Positions 8,284 to 16,483 of a stretch of 46,043 nucleotides of DNA are shown here, piece by piece. Each line of letters begins with the position of its first letter. Position 1 is the stretch's first letter. The notes beneath the pieces were generated by a model. The model ran no database searches, was not told where the DNA came from, and saw only the letters and a list, made by a program, of their open reading frames with translations. The DNA is taken from assembly GCA_015059785.1 (NCBI GenBank), contig SUZS01000017.1, positions 1 through 46,043 on the forward strand, in the 5' to 3' direction. This DNA comes from Rikenellaceae bacterium. GTDB lineage: Bacteria; Bacteroidota; Bacteroidia; Bacteroidales; Rikenellaceae. A program made the translations under genes and the position numbers.

Positions 8284-9797
8284 ATATTTTCAAACAGAAG
8301 AGGAGCATAACTCTTATAAGCGCACTACTGAGTCTCTATACACTACTCGCCTACCACTACCCCCTATTTAAGGTTATCGTGGAGAATCTTGAGGGTGGTT
8401 TTAACAGCGTAATTATCACCGTAGGCTTTGCGGTGCTGATGCTCGCCACAAACTTCCTCATATACAACCTGCTGCTCTACCTTACCCGCACAGTGGGCAA
8501 GTGGATTATTGCCTTTACGCTTATTGGCGATGCGATAATGCTCTACTTTGTAAACACCTATGATGTGCTTGTGACAGACTCAATGATGGGTAATGTCTTT
8601 AACACCCGCTACTCCGAGGCATCAGGATATTTCTCACTCTCAGCGGTGCTGTATGTAGTGTTTTTAGGCATTCTTCCTGCTACACTCCTTATACTACAAA
8701 AGATTGATTACAAGAGCCTTAAGCGATTTGGCATCAACACAGGCATTGCCACAGCAACAATGGTGGCAATGGTGGCGATAAACATCAACAACTTCACTTG
8801 GATTGACCGCCACGCAACCAAACTCGGCAGCCTACTTATGCCTTGGTCGTACATAGTAAACAGTGTCCGCTACTACAACGCTGAGCGCAAGCGCAACCAG
8901 AAGGAGATACTTCTACCAGATGCAACAATTACAAACAGCCGTAAGGAGGTTGTTGTACTACTTATCGGCGAGTCTGCCCGCCGCCAGAACTTCTCGCTCT
9001 ACGGCTACGACAAGAAGACCAATCCGCTACTTGAGAATCAAGCTGTTACAGTGCTTACAGCCAAGTCGGCTGCCACATATACAACGGCAGGCGTAAAGGC
9101 TATTCTTGACCACAAGCCGACAGATAAGCTCTACGAGATTCTGCCAAACTATCTCTACCGCGCGGGTGTGGATGTCGTCTGGCGAACAGCCAACTGGGGC
9201 GAGCCGCCAGTGCATATAGAAAAATACCAGAAGGTTGCCGACCTAAAGGCTACTTACCCCGATGCAGATGAGAGGTACGACGGCATTCTGACCGTAGGGC
9301 TTAGGGAGGTTGTAGAGTCAAGCACAGCAGACAAAATGCTGATTATCCTGCACACATCAACAAGTCACGGACCTACATACTACAGCAAGTATCCATCTGA
9401 GTTTGAGCATTTTACACCCGTATGCACCACTGTTGAGATGGCAAAGGCAGTGCCAGAGGAGCTGATAAATGCCTACGACAACACTATTCTCTATACCGAC
9501 TATCTTGTAAACGAGGTTATTGAGAGTATGAAGTCTCTTACCGACTACCGCAGCTGCGTAATCTTTATCTCCGACCACGGCGAGTCTCTGGGCGAGAATA
9601 ACCTCTATATGCACGGTGTGCCGATGGCTATGGCGCCAAAGGAGCAGGTAGAGATTCCGTTTATCGTCTGGACATCGGACAGCTCAAAGATTAAGGCTAT
9701 TGACGAGGCGGGGCAGTACCATATTTTCCATAGCACAATGGACTTTCTGAGCATTGACAGCCCAGTATACGACAGTCAGATGAGCATCTTTGAGTAG
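8277..9797 (+). CDS. eptA: EptA-type phosphoethanolamine transferase (sulfatase fold)
   Basis: 506 aa: five hydrophobic segments in the first ~190 residues, then a periplasmic alkaline-phosphatase/sulfatase-fold domain. Family motifs are GESARRQNFSLYGY (from residue 231, with the metal Glu), the nucleophile region TYTTAG (about 267), HTSTSHGPTYYSKYP, and SDHGESLGEN (about 432, metal Asp-His). These match EptA/lipid A phosphoethanolamine transferases, which move phosphoethanolamine from phosphatidylethanolamine to lipid A phosphates and lower susceptibility to cationic peptides. The acceptor here is inferred. Overlap with the PHP gene suggests a functional pair. Confidence 0.9.
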   Translation: MVNIFKQKRSITLISALLSLYTLLAYHYPLFKVIVENLEGGFNSVIITVGFAVLMLATNFLIYNLLLYLTRTVGKWIIAFTLIGDAIMLYFVNTYDVLVTDSMMGNVFNTRYSEASGYFSLSAVLYVVFLGILPATLLILQKIDYKSLKRFGINTGIATATMVAMVAININNFTWIDRHATKLGSLLMPWSYIVNSVRYYNAERKRNQKEILLPDATITNSRKEVVVLLIGESARRQNFSLYGYDKKTNPLLENQAVTVLTAKSAATYTTAGVKAILDHKPTDKLYEILPNYLYRAGVDVVWRTANWGEPPVHIEKYQKVADLKATYPDADERYDGILTVGLREVVESSTADKMLIILHTSTSHGPTYYSKYPSEFEHFTPVCTTVEMAKAVPEELINAYDNTILYTDYLVNEVIESMKSLTDYRSCVIFISDHGESLGENNLYMHGVPMAMAPKEQVEIPFIVWTSDSSKIKAIDEAGQYHIFHSTMDFLSIDSPVYDSQMSIFE

Positions 9798-9799
9798 AG

Positions 9800-9831
9800 T
9801 TTGCCGTTTTTGACAAAAATTACTACCTTTG
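9800..9831 (+). promoter_or_regulatory. promoter of the DUF2147 gene
   Basis: TTTG (9800-9803), exactly 20 nt, TACCTTTG (9824-9831). It begins 3 bp after the eptA stop, so the downstream gene is transcribed separately. Confidence 0.85.
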
Positions 9832-9858
9832 CTCTGTAATTTTTAACTACAAGGTTCT

Positions 9859-10314
9859 ATGAAAAGATTTCTAATGCTTGTAGCTTGCGGAGTTATTGCT
9901 TTATCCGCCAGCATAGCAAGTGCTTCCACCAATGGTGGTGACCGCATTTTGGGAGTGTACAAAGCAGTGAAGGATGGTGCAGTGTCGAAGGTTCGTATCT
10001 CTAAAATCGGTGACAATGCCTACATGGCTCAGGTCTTTTGGCTTGAGAAGGAGACAAATCCTGATGGAAGCATCCGCCGCGACATTAAGAACCCCGACCC
10101 TGCAAAACGAAACACCCCATCAAGCCAGATTGTACTAATCGAGAGCGTAAGCTACGATAGCAACGAGGGCGTTTGGAACAATGGTAACATCTACGACCCA
10201 ACCTCGGGCAAGGTCTACAAGACCATCGTAGATTTTAAGGACGATAAGACCCTGCGTGTGCGCGGCTTCCTCGGCCCATTCTCCAAAAGCCTCTACTGGC
10301 AAAAGTTAGAGTAA
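9859..10314 (+). CDS. DUF2147 family secreted protein
   Basis: 151 aa with a signal peptide (cleavage near IASA-STN). The mature part fits DUF2147: GVYKAVKDGAVSKVRISKIGDNAYMAQVFW at the start, then KNPDPAKRNTPSSQIV, WNNGNIYDPTSGKVYK and LRVRGFLGPFSKSLYWQKL. DUF2147 proteins are small periplasmic or outer-membrane-associated beta proteins of unknown function, often next to envelope genes. It has its own promoter and a terminator. Confidence 0.9.
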   Translation: MKRFLMLVACGVIALSASIASASTNGGDRILGVYKAVKDGAVSKVRISKIGDNAYMAQVFWLEKETNPDGSIRRDIKNPDPAKRNTPSSQIVLIESVSYDSNEGVWNNGNIYDPTSGKVYKTIVDFKDDKTLRVRGFLGPFSKSLYWQKLE

Positions 10315-10321
10315 ACGCTGT

Positions 10322-10350
10322 AATCCGTTGCCTTAGGTAGCGGATTTTTT
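10322..10350 (+). terminator. terminator of the DUF2147 gene
   Basis: AATCCG ... CGGATT with an inner CC/GG pairing, followed by T6. Confidence 0.7.
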
Positions 10351-10389
10351 AATAGACAACAAAAGACAAGGCCAGAGGCAGGTTTGAGT

Positions 10390-10421
10390 ATTGTTTTTTC
10401 CGAAAAACGAGTCTAATTTTG
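10390..10421 (+). promoter_or_regulatory. promoter of the 702-aa secreted protein
   Basis: ATTG (10390-10393), 20 nt, TAATTTTG (10414-10421). The predicted start near 10428 leaves a leader of about 155 nt. GCATAG (10421-10426) recurs inverted as CTATGC (10500-10505), which may be an operator. Confidence 0.65.
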
Positions 10422-10427
10422 CATAGC

Positions 10428-10582
10428 TGTTTGTAAAGCAGCTTCAAATGAAAGTGTTTTTCGGATGTCCAAAAATAAGAACTTAACACTCTTATTGACT
10501 ATGCGAAAATCAGCTCCACACTTTCTAACCCACTTAATTGTTTCATTTGGAGCTGGTGGACACAACTTAAACCTTAATAGTA
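10428..10582 (+). promoter_or_regulatory. structured 5' leader RNA (candidate), copy A
   Basis: Hairpin CAGCTCCA (10511-10518) / TGGAGCTG (10548-10555) with a loop of about 30 nt starting ACACTTTCT; upstream GAAAGTGT (10450-10457) can pair with ACACTTTC (10518-10525). The 3' arm ends 27 nt before the ATG. The layout, loop motif and competing helix match the leader at 5835-5992, but the stem reads GCTCC/GGAGC here and ACTCC/GGAGT there, a compensatory change. A second local hairpin AATAAGA/TCTTATT lies at about 10474-10496. Confidence 0.5.
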
Positions 10583-12691
10583 ATGAAAAAACTTTTACTA
10601 CTCTCGGTCGTGCTCCTTTTAGGGCAAAGTGGTATCTGCTTGGCTCAGCGACAAAAAATGACAAAAAACTACTATAGAAGCACCGAATATGGAGCTATCT
10701 CTTTCGCTGGCAACAAAACCTATAACTATATAGTGGGTGCAGATGGCAAACAATTGTATGATGGTCCTTATAGTATCTCATGTCCACAAAGTTCACACAC
10801 CTTAGAGATATGGCCATATTCTGTCAGACTTACTGGCTCATATAACCTCACAACAAATCACACTAAGGGAAACCTTAATGGTGCTATCAATTCTAACTAC
10901 AAAATTGCTGTAACCAAATACAGTCGCGCCACTGGAAATGAGACTATAAATGAATACGAGACAATGTCAGGATACTTTACTAATGGTATTCCTAACGGTT
11001 TATTTAAAGTTAATAGCTCAACCAGTACAATCACAAAGTTAAATGCCACGTATAAGAATGGTGTGTTAGTTGGTGCCTACTCTTGCCACCTGATGGATGA
11101 CAGGAGCCTGTTTTGTTCATACAGCGGAAATCTCTCTTCTACTGGTAAATTTATCGGCACTTGGAAATATGAGCACGGCATCAATAGCGGAACTATGGTA
11201 TTTCAAAATGGAGTCTTAATTACAAAAAATAATAGCAAAAACGGAAAGTCAACACCACCTGCAATCTCTGCACTGGCAAAACAATATGCTGCAGGTAGTA
11301 TAACAAAGAAGCAACTGGAAGATAAGGGCTATCTCGTTATTACAGATAGTATTCTATTGGGCGAGTATGCCTGCACTTGTATCACTGGATACTCTGGAGT
11401 TGACTTTAAGGAGTTAGGCGGCTTCTATTTTAAGCAAACGGCTGTTGACTATGAATATATAGACGCTGTACCTATTATCTCCGACGCAGGTGTAGAGCAT
11501 CTTACCCAACTACTAATTGATAAATATGACAACAAACCTGTATCTTACGATGGTATGGGTGGTTACATATTTAATGCAGAAACACCTAATCCATATGTAG
11601 AAGGTTATCACTCACACCCTCAGTTCTATAAAATATCAGGTCCGTCGCAAGAGTACTCACCCCGTCTCAATATTTATATTCCGAAAGAGGTATATAATAG
11701 TATAATGAACAAAGTGGATGCATATAAGCAACAGCATCCTGTAACTCTAAAGGAGTTTGTCGCAGTAAGAAGTCGTTGGTTTGGCAACATGCTCACCCCT
11801 TATTTAGAGGGTAAGGTAAACTTGGAAGAGTTAACTGATGAAAAGATGCAGACACTACAAGATGAGGCCAACTTCGTATTTGAATACCTTGATAAGAATA
11901 TGAAGCCTTGTCCAAACAATGAGAACATCGTAAAATGTCGCTCTCACCACTATAGTAGCCAAGAAACTAAGCATGATTACTACATTACAAAGTCCTCTTT
12001 TGCAGAGTTAGATGTGTTAAAAGATGTAAAATCAGAGCGTGAAAAGCAAAGACAAGAGATTGCCAAAAACGCAATTCCACTCAAAGAGTACTTTACCAAA
12101 GAGATTAAAGATGAAGATTTTGCGAAATATTTGAATGGAACATTAGAGATTAATCAAGACAATTATAGTAAATTGGAGGGCTATTTTAGCGATGTTTATT
12201 CACTATATGAAAGGGCTAATAAGTCTGATCTTGGCGATGTAATATTGCTTAAAACAGGTTATGGCATCAACTGTTATATAAGAAAAGACTCTATCGAAGA
12301 GGATTTGAAATTATTATTAAGTCCTCACGAAGTCAGTCGTGTTCTTGAGGAAAACGAAAATGCTAAAAGAGTTGTTGAAGCATTTGAGTATATTAAATCT
12401 AAAGGTAGGTCAATTTCTGTCGTTTATGATAGCTACTTTGACTCCTATATACAGTATGAAAACAAATCGCAGTACTGGCAACTGGAGGCCGAGAAGATAC
12501 TCAAGCCTTTCTGTCCACTTGTTGCATACGAGATAATTGAAAGAACTCCAACAACAATAACTTGTAAATGGAGTGTAAAAGGTAAGAAGAAGGTTATTAC
12601 CACTTATGAGTTAGTCATAAAGCATCAGCGAGGGAAGCTAATTCTTGATAGCCAAACCTTCAACATAAATACTGCAAAAGTTATTAACTAG
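10583..12691 (+). CDS. secreted protein of unknown function with MORN-like N-terminal repeats
   Basis: 702 aa; the signal peptide ends at about residue 21 (GICLAQ). Residues 70-215 carry loose beta repeats resembling bacterial MORN2 units (GYFTNGIPNGLFKV, ATYKNGVLVGAYSC, GTWKYEHGINSGTMVFQNG). The rest (about 225-702) has no domain I recognise; it is rich in Lys, Tyr and Asn and ends in beta strands. It is monocistronic, with its own promoter, structured leader and strong terminator. A surface or periplasmic role is inferred from the signal peptide only. Confidence 0.8.
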   Translation: MKKLLLLSVVLLLGQSGICLAQRQKMTKNYYRSTEYGAISFAGNKTYNYIVGADGKQLYDGPYSISCPQSSHTLEIWPYSVRLTGSYNLTTNHTKGNLNGAINSNYKIAVTKYSRATGNETINEYETMSGYFTNGIPNGLFKVNSSTSTITKLNATYKNGVLVGAYSCHLMDDRSLFCSYSGNLSSTGKFIGTWKYEHGINSGTMVFQNGVLITKNNSKNGKSTPPAISALAKQYAAGSITKKQLEDKGYLVITDSILLGEYACTCITGYSGVDFKELGGFYFKQTAVDYEYIDAVPIISDAGVEHLTQLLIDKYDNKPVSYDGMGGYIFNAETPNPYVEGYHSHPQFYKISGPSQEYSPRLNIYIPKEVYNSIMNKVDAYKQQHPVTLKEFVAVRSRWFGNMLTPYLEGKVNLEELTDEKMQTLQDEANFVFEYLDKNMKPCPNNENIVKCRSHHYSSQETKHDYYITKSSFAELDVLKDVKSEREKQRQEIAKNAIPLKEYFTKEIKDEDFAKYLNGTLEINQDNYSKLEGYFSDVYSLYERANKSDLGDVILLKTGYGINCYIRKDSIEEDLKLLLSPHEVSRVLEENENAKRVVEAFEYIKSKGRSISVVYDSYFDSYIQYENKSQYWQLEAEKILKPFCPLVAYEIIERTPTTITCKWSVKGKKKVITTYELVIKHQRGKLILDSQTFNINTAKVIN

Positions 12692-12703
12692 GATTTTCTA
12701 ATA

Positions 12704-12740
12704 AACACAATAAGCTGGTATAAAACCAGCTTATTGTGTT
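12704..12740 (+). terminator. strong hairpin terminator
   Basis: Perfect 16-bp inverted repeat AACACAATAAGCTGGT / ACCAGCTTATTGTGTT with a 5-nt loop. No T run follows, so it may act as an mRNA-stabilising or weak terminator. Confidence 0.75.
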
Positions 12741-12767
12741 AAAAGCACCTTACTCAGAGGCAATAGA

Positions 12768-12799
12768 TTTGCAAAAACGACAGAAAAACACTATATTTG
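12768..12799 (+). promoter_or_regulatory. promoter of the YccF gene
   Basis: TTTG (12768-12771), 20 nt, TATATTTG (12792-12799). Confidence 0.85.
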
Positions 12800-12827
12800 G
12801 AGAAAATTACACTAAAAACTTAAAACT

Positions 12828-13202
12828 ATGAGTCTACTTGGTAATCTTATTTGGTTTCTGTTTGGAGGTTTTATCCTTGGTCTTGGTTATATTCTTGGAG
12901 GTCTGATTTTGTGTCTTACTATCGTCGGTATACCTTTCGGACTGAAGGTTATGAAGCTGGGTCTATTCGCAATGTGGCCATTTGGTGGCGAGGTGGTGCC
13001 TACAGAGAAGGCTACAGGCTGTCTACCGCTTCTACTCAATGTGCTGTGGATTATCTGCGGAGGTATTGAACTTGCACTGGCGCATCTTGCTCTGGGCGTT
13101 ACATTCTGCATCACAATCATCGGCATCCCATTCGGCATGCAGCACTTCAAGCTGATGATTCTTGCCCTGCTTCCGTTTGGGCACGAGGTTGTTCGCAAAT
13201 AG
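12828..13202 (+). CDS. yccF: YccF domain inner-membrane protein
   Basis: 124 aa made of two copies of the YccF repeat: NLIWFLFGGFILGLGYILGG then TIVGIPFGLKVMKLGLFAMWPFG, and NVLWIICGGIELALAHLALG then TIIGIPFGMQHFKLMILALLPFG. Together they give about four membrane helices. YccF proteins are conserved small inner-membrane proteins without a settled role. It is a single-gene unit with a consensus promoter and a terminator. Confidence 0.93.
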   Translation: MSLLGNLIWFLFGGFILGLGYILGGLILCLTIVGIPFGLKVMKLGLFAMWPFGGEVVPTEKATGCLPLLLNVLWIICGGIELALAHLALGVTFCITIIGIPFGMQHFKLMILALLPFGHEVVRK

Positions 13203-13209
13203 AATTAAT

Positions 13210-13232
13210 AAGCTCCAGTTTGGAGCTTTTTT
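13210..13232 (+). terminator. terminator of the YccF gene
   Basis: AAGCTCCA, loop GTT, TGGAGCTT followed by a T run. Confidence 0.9.
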
Positions 13233-13265
13233 ATTATTTAGATTGGGCGTAAAGCAGACTTTATG

Positions 13266-13285
13266 TGTCTTATTATAATAAGACA
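13266..13285. promoter_or_regulatory. 20-bp perfect palindrome, possible operator
   Basis: TGTCTTATTA / TAATAAGACA is perfectly self-complementary and lies 17 bp before the ATG of the first TIM-barrel gene. It could be a repressor site or a 5' UTR hairpin. No consensus -7 box is seen between the preceding terminator and the ATG. Confidence 0.5.
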
Positions 13286-13302
13286 ACACAAAACTAAACT
13301 AT

Positions 13303-14244
13303 ATGAAAAAACTTTTTCTTGCACTGCTATCGTTAGCAGTTATCGGCTGTCAGAGCCGCGAGGTGATGATTACACCAACCACAGAAGTTGCACCCGAGGG
13401 TGCAAAGATTGAGGGACTTCGTTACTATCCTGGCATATCTATCGGCGTTCGCATGGAGAACTTTGAGCAGTATCTGGAACAAATTGCTGCTGCGGGATTT
13501 AAGTATATTGAAATCTCTATAGCCCACAAGTCGGGTCTTGCTCAGATGACTGATGCGGAGGTTATTGACCTCCTTACCACAAAGCGCAATCAGGCCGTGG
13601 CAAACGGTCTTACAGTGTGGTCTATTCACCTACCGTTTGAGGATAAGGTGTGGACAAATATCGGCGGCGAGGAGACAATTCGCTGCCAGAGTGTAGAGAA
13701 CATTATGCGTGTGCTTCGCCTCTGCAATCAGGCTATTCCAGAGTGCAAGAACTATGTCCTACACGCCAGCAAAGGAACGCTTGACCCTCGCAGTGAGTCT
13801 GTTGCGCAGGCTCGCAAGTCACTCTCTGAGATGCTTCCAGTAGCCAAGGAGTACGGTGTTCGCCTCTGTATAGAAAATCTTGTCGGTAGTCTCTGCCCTA
13901 CTATTGAGGAGATGGGGGCGACTATTGACGGAGTTGAGGATGCGTGGGTGACATACGACATTGGACATGCAAACTGCGTTGGAGAGGATGTTATTGAGTT
14001 TCTCAAGTGGATTGGTCCTCGTCTTGGAACAGTGCATATGCACGATACGATGTTCGGCACTCGCATTGATGACCACCGCGTCGTAGGTCAGGGAGATGTA
14101 AACCGCTGGGGCGAAGTATATCAGACACTTCTCAAGGACAACCGCTACCGTGGTGTGTTTATGTTTGAGCTTGGCGGTAAGGACCCAGTAGAGGTTATGA
14201 AGACATATCACGAGATTATCCTTAAGCAGTATAACGAATTATAA
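13303..14244 (+). CDS. TIM-barrel sugar-phosphate isomerase/epimerase-like lipoprotein 1
   Basis: 313 aa; lipobox VIGC with Cys16. The rest is a xylose-isomerase-like/AP-endonuclease-2 TIM barrel. Likely metal and catalytic residues are in FKYIEISI, NYVLHASKG, RLCIENLVGS, TYDIGHANC, GTVHMHD and FMFELGG. Cytosolic relatives isomerise or epimerise sugars; a lipoprotein version is a Bacteroidetes speciality and implies periplasmic sugar or cyclitol chemistry. It is first of three tandem paralogues, separated by 11 nt from the next. Substrate unknown. Confidence 0.87.
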   Translation: MKKLFLALLSLAVIGCQSREVMITPTTEVAPEGAKIEGLRYYPGISIGVRMENFEQYLEQIAAAGFKYIEISIAHKSGLAQMTDAEVIDLLTTKRNQAVANGLTVWSIHLPFEDKVWTNIGGEETIRCQSVENIMRVLRLCNQAIPECKNYVLHASKGTLDPRSESVAQARKSLSEMLPVAKEYGVRLCIENLVGSLCPTIEEMGATIDGVEDAWVTYDIGHANCVGEDVIEFLKWIGPRLGTVHMHDTMFGTRIDDHRVVGQGDVNRWGEVYQTLLKDNRYRGVFMFELGGKDPVEVMKTYHEIILKQYNEL

Positions 14245-14255
14245 AAAAGAGTACA

Positions 14256-15278
14256 ATGAAAACTACCTATTCTCTTCTACTATCACTGCTCCTTCTCTTT
14301 GCCTCCTGCACCGAGGATACTCCAGCTGGTCCAGATTGGGGAGATTATGTCCCTACGCCAGAGCCAGAGAAGCCTGAGGAGTTTGACATAAAGAACATTG
14401 AGCCGACAACAGAGATTGCTCAGGCTGGCTCACAGATTGCGGGACTTAGATTCTACCCGGGCATATCAATCAATATCGAGCAGAAGAACTTCAACGCTCG
14501 CCTTGCAGACATCGCGGCAGCAGGCTTTAAGTATATTGAGATTACCATAAAGCACAGCTATGGCATTAAGGGCAAGAGCGACGATACGGTGCTTGCAGCA
14601 TTTAGCACAGTACTCTCTCAGGTTAAGGCCGCAGGACTTACTGTCTGGTCTATACACCTACCTTTTGAGGATAAAGAGTGGACAAATCCTGGTGGTAGCG
14701 AGAATATCCGCCGACAGAGCGTGGACTACCTCAACCGCGTTATGCGTCTCTGTGCTGCAGGCTTCCCAGAGTGCAAGAACTATGTTCTACACGCAAGTAA
14801 AGGGGTGCTCTCGCCACGCAGTGAGTCGGTTATTCAGGCGCGCAAGTCTCTTGCCGAGATGATTCCAGTAGCTAATGAGCTGGGTGTAAGAATATGCGTA
14901 GAGAATCTTGTAGGTAGCCTCTGCCCTACAACTGAGGAGATGGCCTCTACGATAGATGGCGTGAAAGATGTGTGGGTGACATACGACATCGGCCATGCTC
15001 ACTGCGTAGGACAAGATGTTGTTGATTTCCTCAAGTGGATAGGTCCTCGTCTTGGGACGGTGCACATCCACGACACGATGTTCGCATCTAAGAACGACAG
15101 CCACAGCCTTATTGGCGACGGTAATATCAGCAAGTGGGAGGAGGTATACCTTACCATGCTCAAGGATAATAGATATCGCGGAGTGTTCCTCTTTGAGCTT
15201 AGCGGGGCAAATGCCGTTACGGTGATGAACTCATACAAGAAGATTGTTGATGACTACCAAAAGGCGTATAATCAGTAA
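14256..15278 (+). CDS. TIM-barrel sugar-phosphate isomerase/epimerase-like lipoprotein 2
   Basis: 340 aa; lipobox FASC with Cys18, then a Pro/Glu-rich linker (PTPEPEKPEE) that is missing in paralogue 1. The barrel repeats the same motifs (NYVLHASKG, RICVENLVGS, TYDIGHAHC, GTVHIHD, FLFELSG) and is clearly the closest relative of paralogue 1. It begins 11 nt after the previous stop and ends 11 nt before the next start, as expected for a tandem duplication kept as an operon. Confidence 0.87.
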   Translation: MKTTYSLLLSLLLLFASCTEDTPAGPDWGDYVPTPEPEKPEEFDIKNIEPTTEIAQAGSQIAGLRFYPGISINIEQKNFNARLADIAAAGFKYIEITIKHSYGIKGKSDDTVLAAFSTVLSQVKAAGLTVWSIHLPFEDKEWTNPGGSENIRRQSVDYLNRVMRLCAAGFPECKNYVLHASKGVLSPRSESVIQARKSLAEMIPVANELGVRICVENLVGSLCPTTEEMASTIDGVKDVWVTYDIGHAHCVGQDVVDFLKWIGPRLGTVHIHDTMFASKNDSHSLIGDGNISKWEEVYLTMLKDNRYRGVFLFELSGANAVTVMNSYKKIVDDYQKAYNQ

Positions 15279-15289
15279 AAAGCGACAAT

Positions 15290-16339
15290 ATGAAAAGACT
15301 ACTATTCATCTTTATCTCTATGGCAATGATTGCATGCAACCCAAATGATGAGTACTCAAAGGGTCCAGATTGGAGCCAAATTCCCACACCTGACCCAGAG
15401 CCAGAACAACCTGTAGACCCAAAGCCAGAGCAGCCAACAACGACAACTATCACTCCTACGACTCAAAATGCTCCGATAGGAGAGGATATTACGGGGCTAC
15501 GCTACACAATAGGTATGCAGATAAATGTTGCCGACAACACATTTAGCACCCGCCTTAAGGAGGTTGCCGATGCTGGATTTAAGTATGTAGAGCTGAAGAT
15601 TAAGTACAGCTACGGCCTGCATAATAAGAGCGACGAGCAGGTAAATGCGACATTCGCCTCTATGCAGCAGCAGATGGATCAGTACGGCATTACCGTATGG
15701 TCTATCCACCTGCCATATGAGGATAAAAACTGGACAAGCATCAGCGCGAGTGAGAGCATCCGCAAGCAGTCTGTAGAGTACATCCTGCGTGCGCTACGCC
15801 TCTGCGCAAACAACTTTAAGAGCTGCAAAAACTATGTTCTTCACGCCAGCAAGAGCGTAAGCCCAAGTGCAACAGCAATCTCTCAGGCTCACAAATCCCT
15901 TATGGAGATGGACGAGGTTGCCAAGCAGTTAGGCGTCCGCTTCTGTGTTGAGAACCTTGTGGGCAGTTTCTGCTATACTATTGACGACCTTATGGCAGTT
16001 ATCAAGCCATTTGACAATGTATACGCCACTTTTGACATCGGTCATGCAAACTGCAAGGGATACGATGTTGTGGAGTATCTGAAGGCTATCGGCACAAAGC
16101 TCGGAACAGTCCATATGCACGATACGGCATATAAGTCAGGCTCGGACGACCACCGCCTTGTTGGTGACGGAGATATCCATACCAAAAACCGACCTTGGGG
16201 CGAGGTCTACAAGACTATGCTCAAAGATAACGGCTATCGTGGCGTGTTTATGTTTGAGCCAAAGGATAACCAAAAGGCTACGGATGTCGTTGCAAGGTTT
16301 AACGACATTATCCTTAAGTCCTACGAGGAGCTTGAGTAG
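15290..16339 (+). CDS. TIM-barrel sugar-phosphate isomerase/epimerase-like lipoprotein 3
   Basis: 349 aa; lipobox MIAC with Cys16, followed by the longest linker of the three (PDPEPEQPVDPKPEQPTTTT). Barrel motifs are kept (NYVLHASKS, RFCVENLVGS, TFDIGHANC, GTVHMHD), but the last is FMFEPKD rather than FELGG, and the loop before it is longer. It is the most diverged copy, so the substrate may differ. A terminator follows. Confidence 0.87.
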   Translation: MKRLLFIFISMAMIACNPNDEYSKGPDWSQIPTPDPEPEQPVDPKPEQPTTTTITPTTQNAPIGEDITGLRYTIGMQINVADNTFSTRLKEVADAGFKYVELKIKYSYGLHNKSDEQVNATFASMQQQMDQYGITVWSIHLPYEDKNWTSISASESIRKQSVEYILRALRLCANNFKSCKNYVLHASKSVSPSATAISQAHKSLMEMDEVAKQLGVRFCVENLVGSFCYTIDDLMAVIKPFDNVYATFDIGHANCKGYDVVEYLKAIGTKLGTVHMHDTAYKSGSDDHRLVGDGDIHTKNRPWGEVYKTMLKDNGYRGVFMFEPKDNQKATDVVARFNDIILKSYEELE

Positions 16340-16360
16340 ACAAACTCCTTCTCTATTAAC

Positions 16361-16401
16361 ATAGGTATAACCCGATTTTGTGGCTATACCTATATTTTTT
16401 T
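16361..16401 (+). terminator. terminator of the TIM-barrel operon
   Basis: ATAGGTATAACC / GGCTATACCTAT with one mismatch, then T7 after an A. Confidence 0.85.
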
Positions 16402-16421
16402 GTAAAATTTTAGTACTTTTT

Positions 16422-16453
16422 ATTGCATAGTACCTAAAAGTGTATTATATTTG
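16422..16453 (+). promoter_or_regulatory. promoter of the PspC operon
   Basis: ATTG (16422-16425), 20 nt, TATATTTG (16446-16453), about 30 bp before the ATG. Confidence 0.8.
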
Positions 16454-16483
16454 CAGTAGAAATTAACCAAAAATAGATAACAG

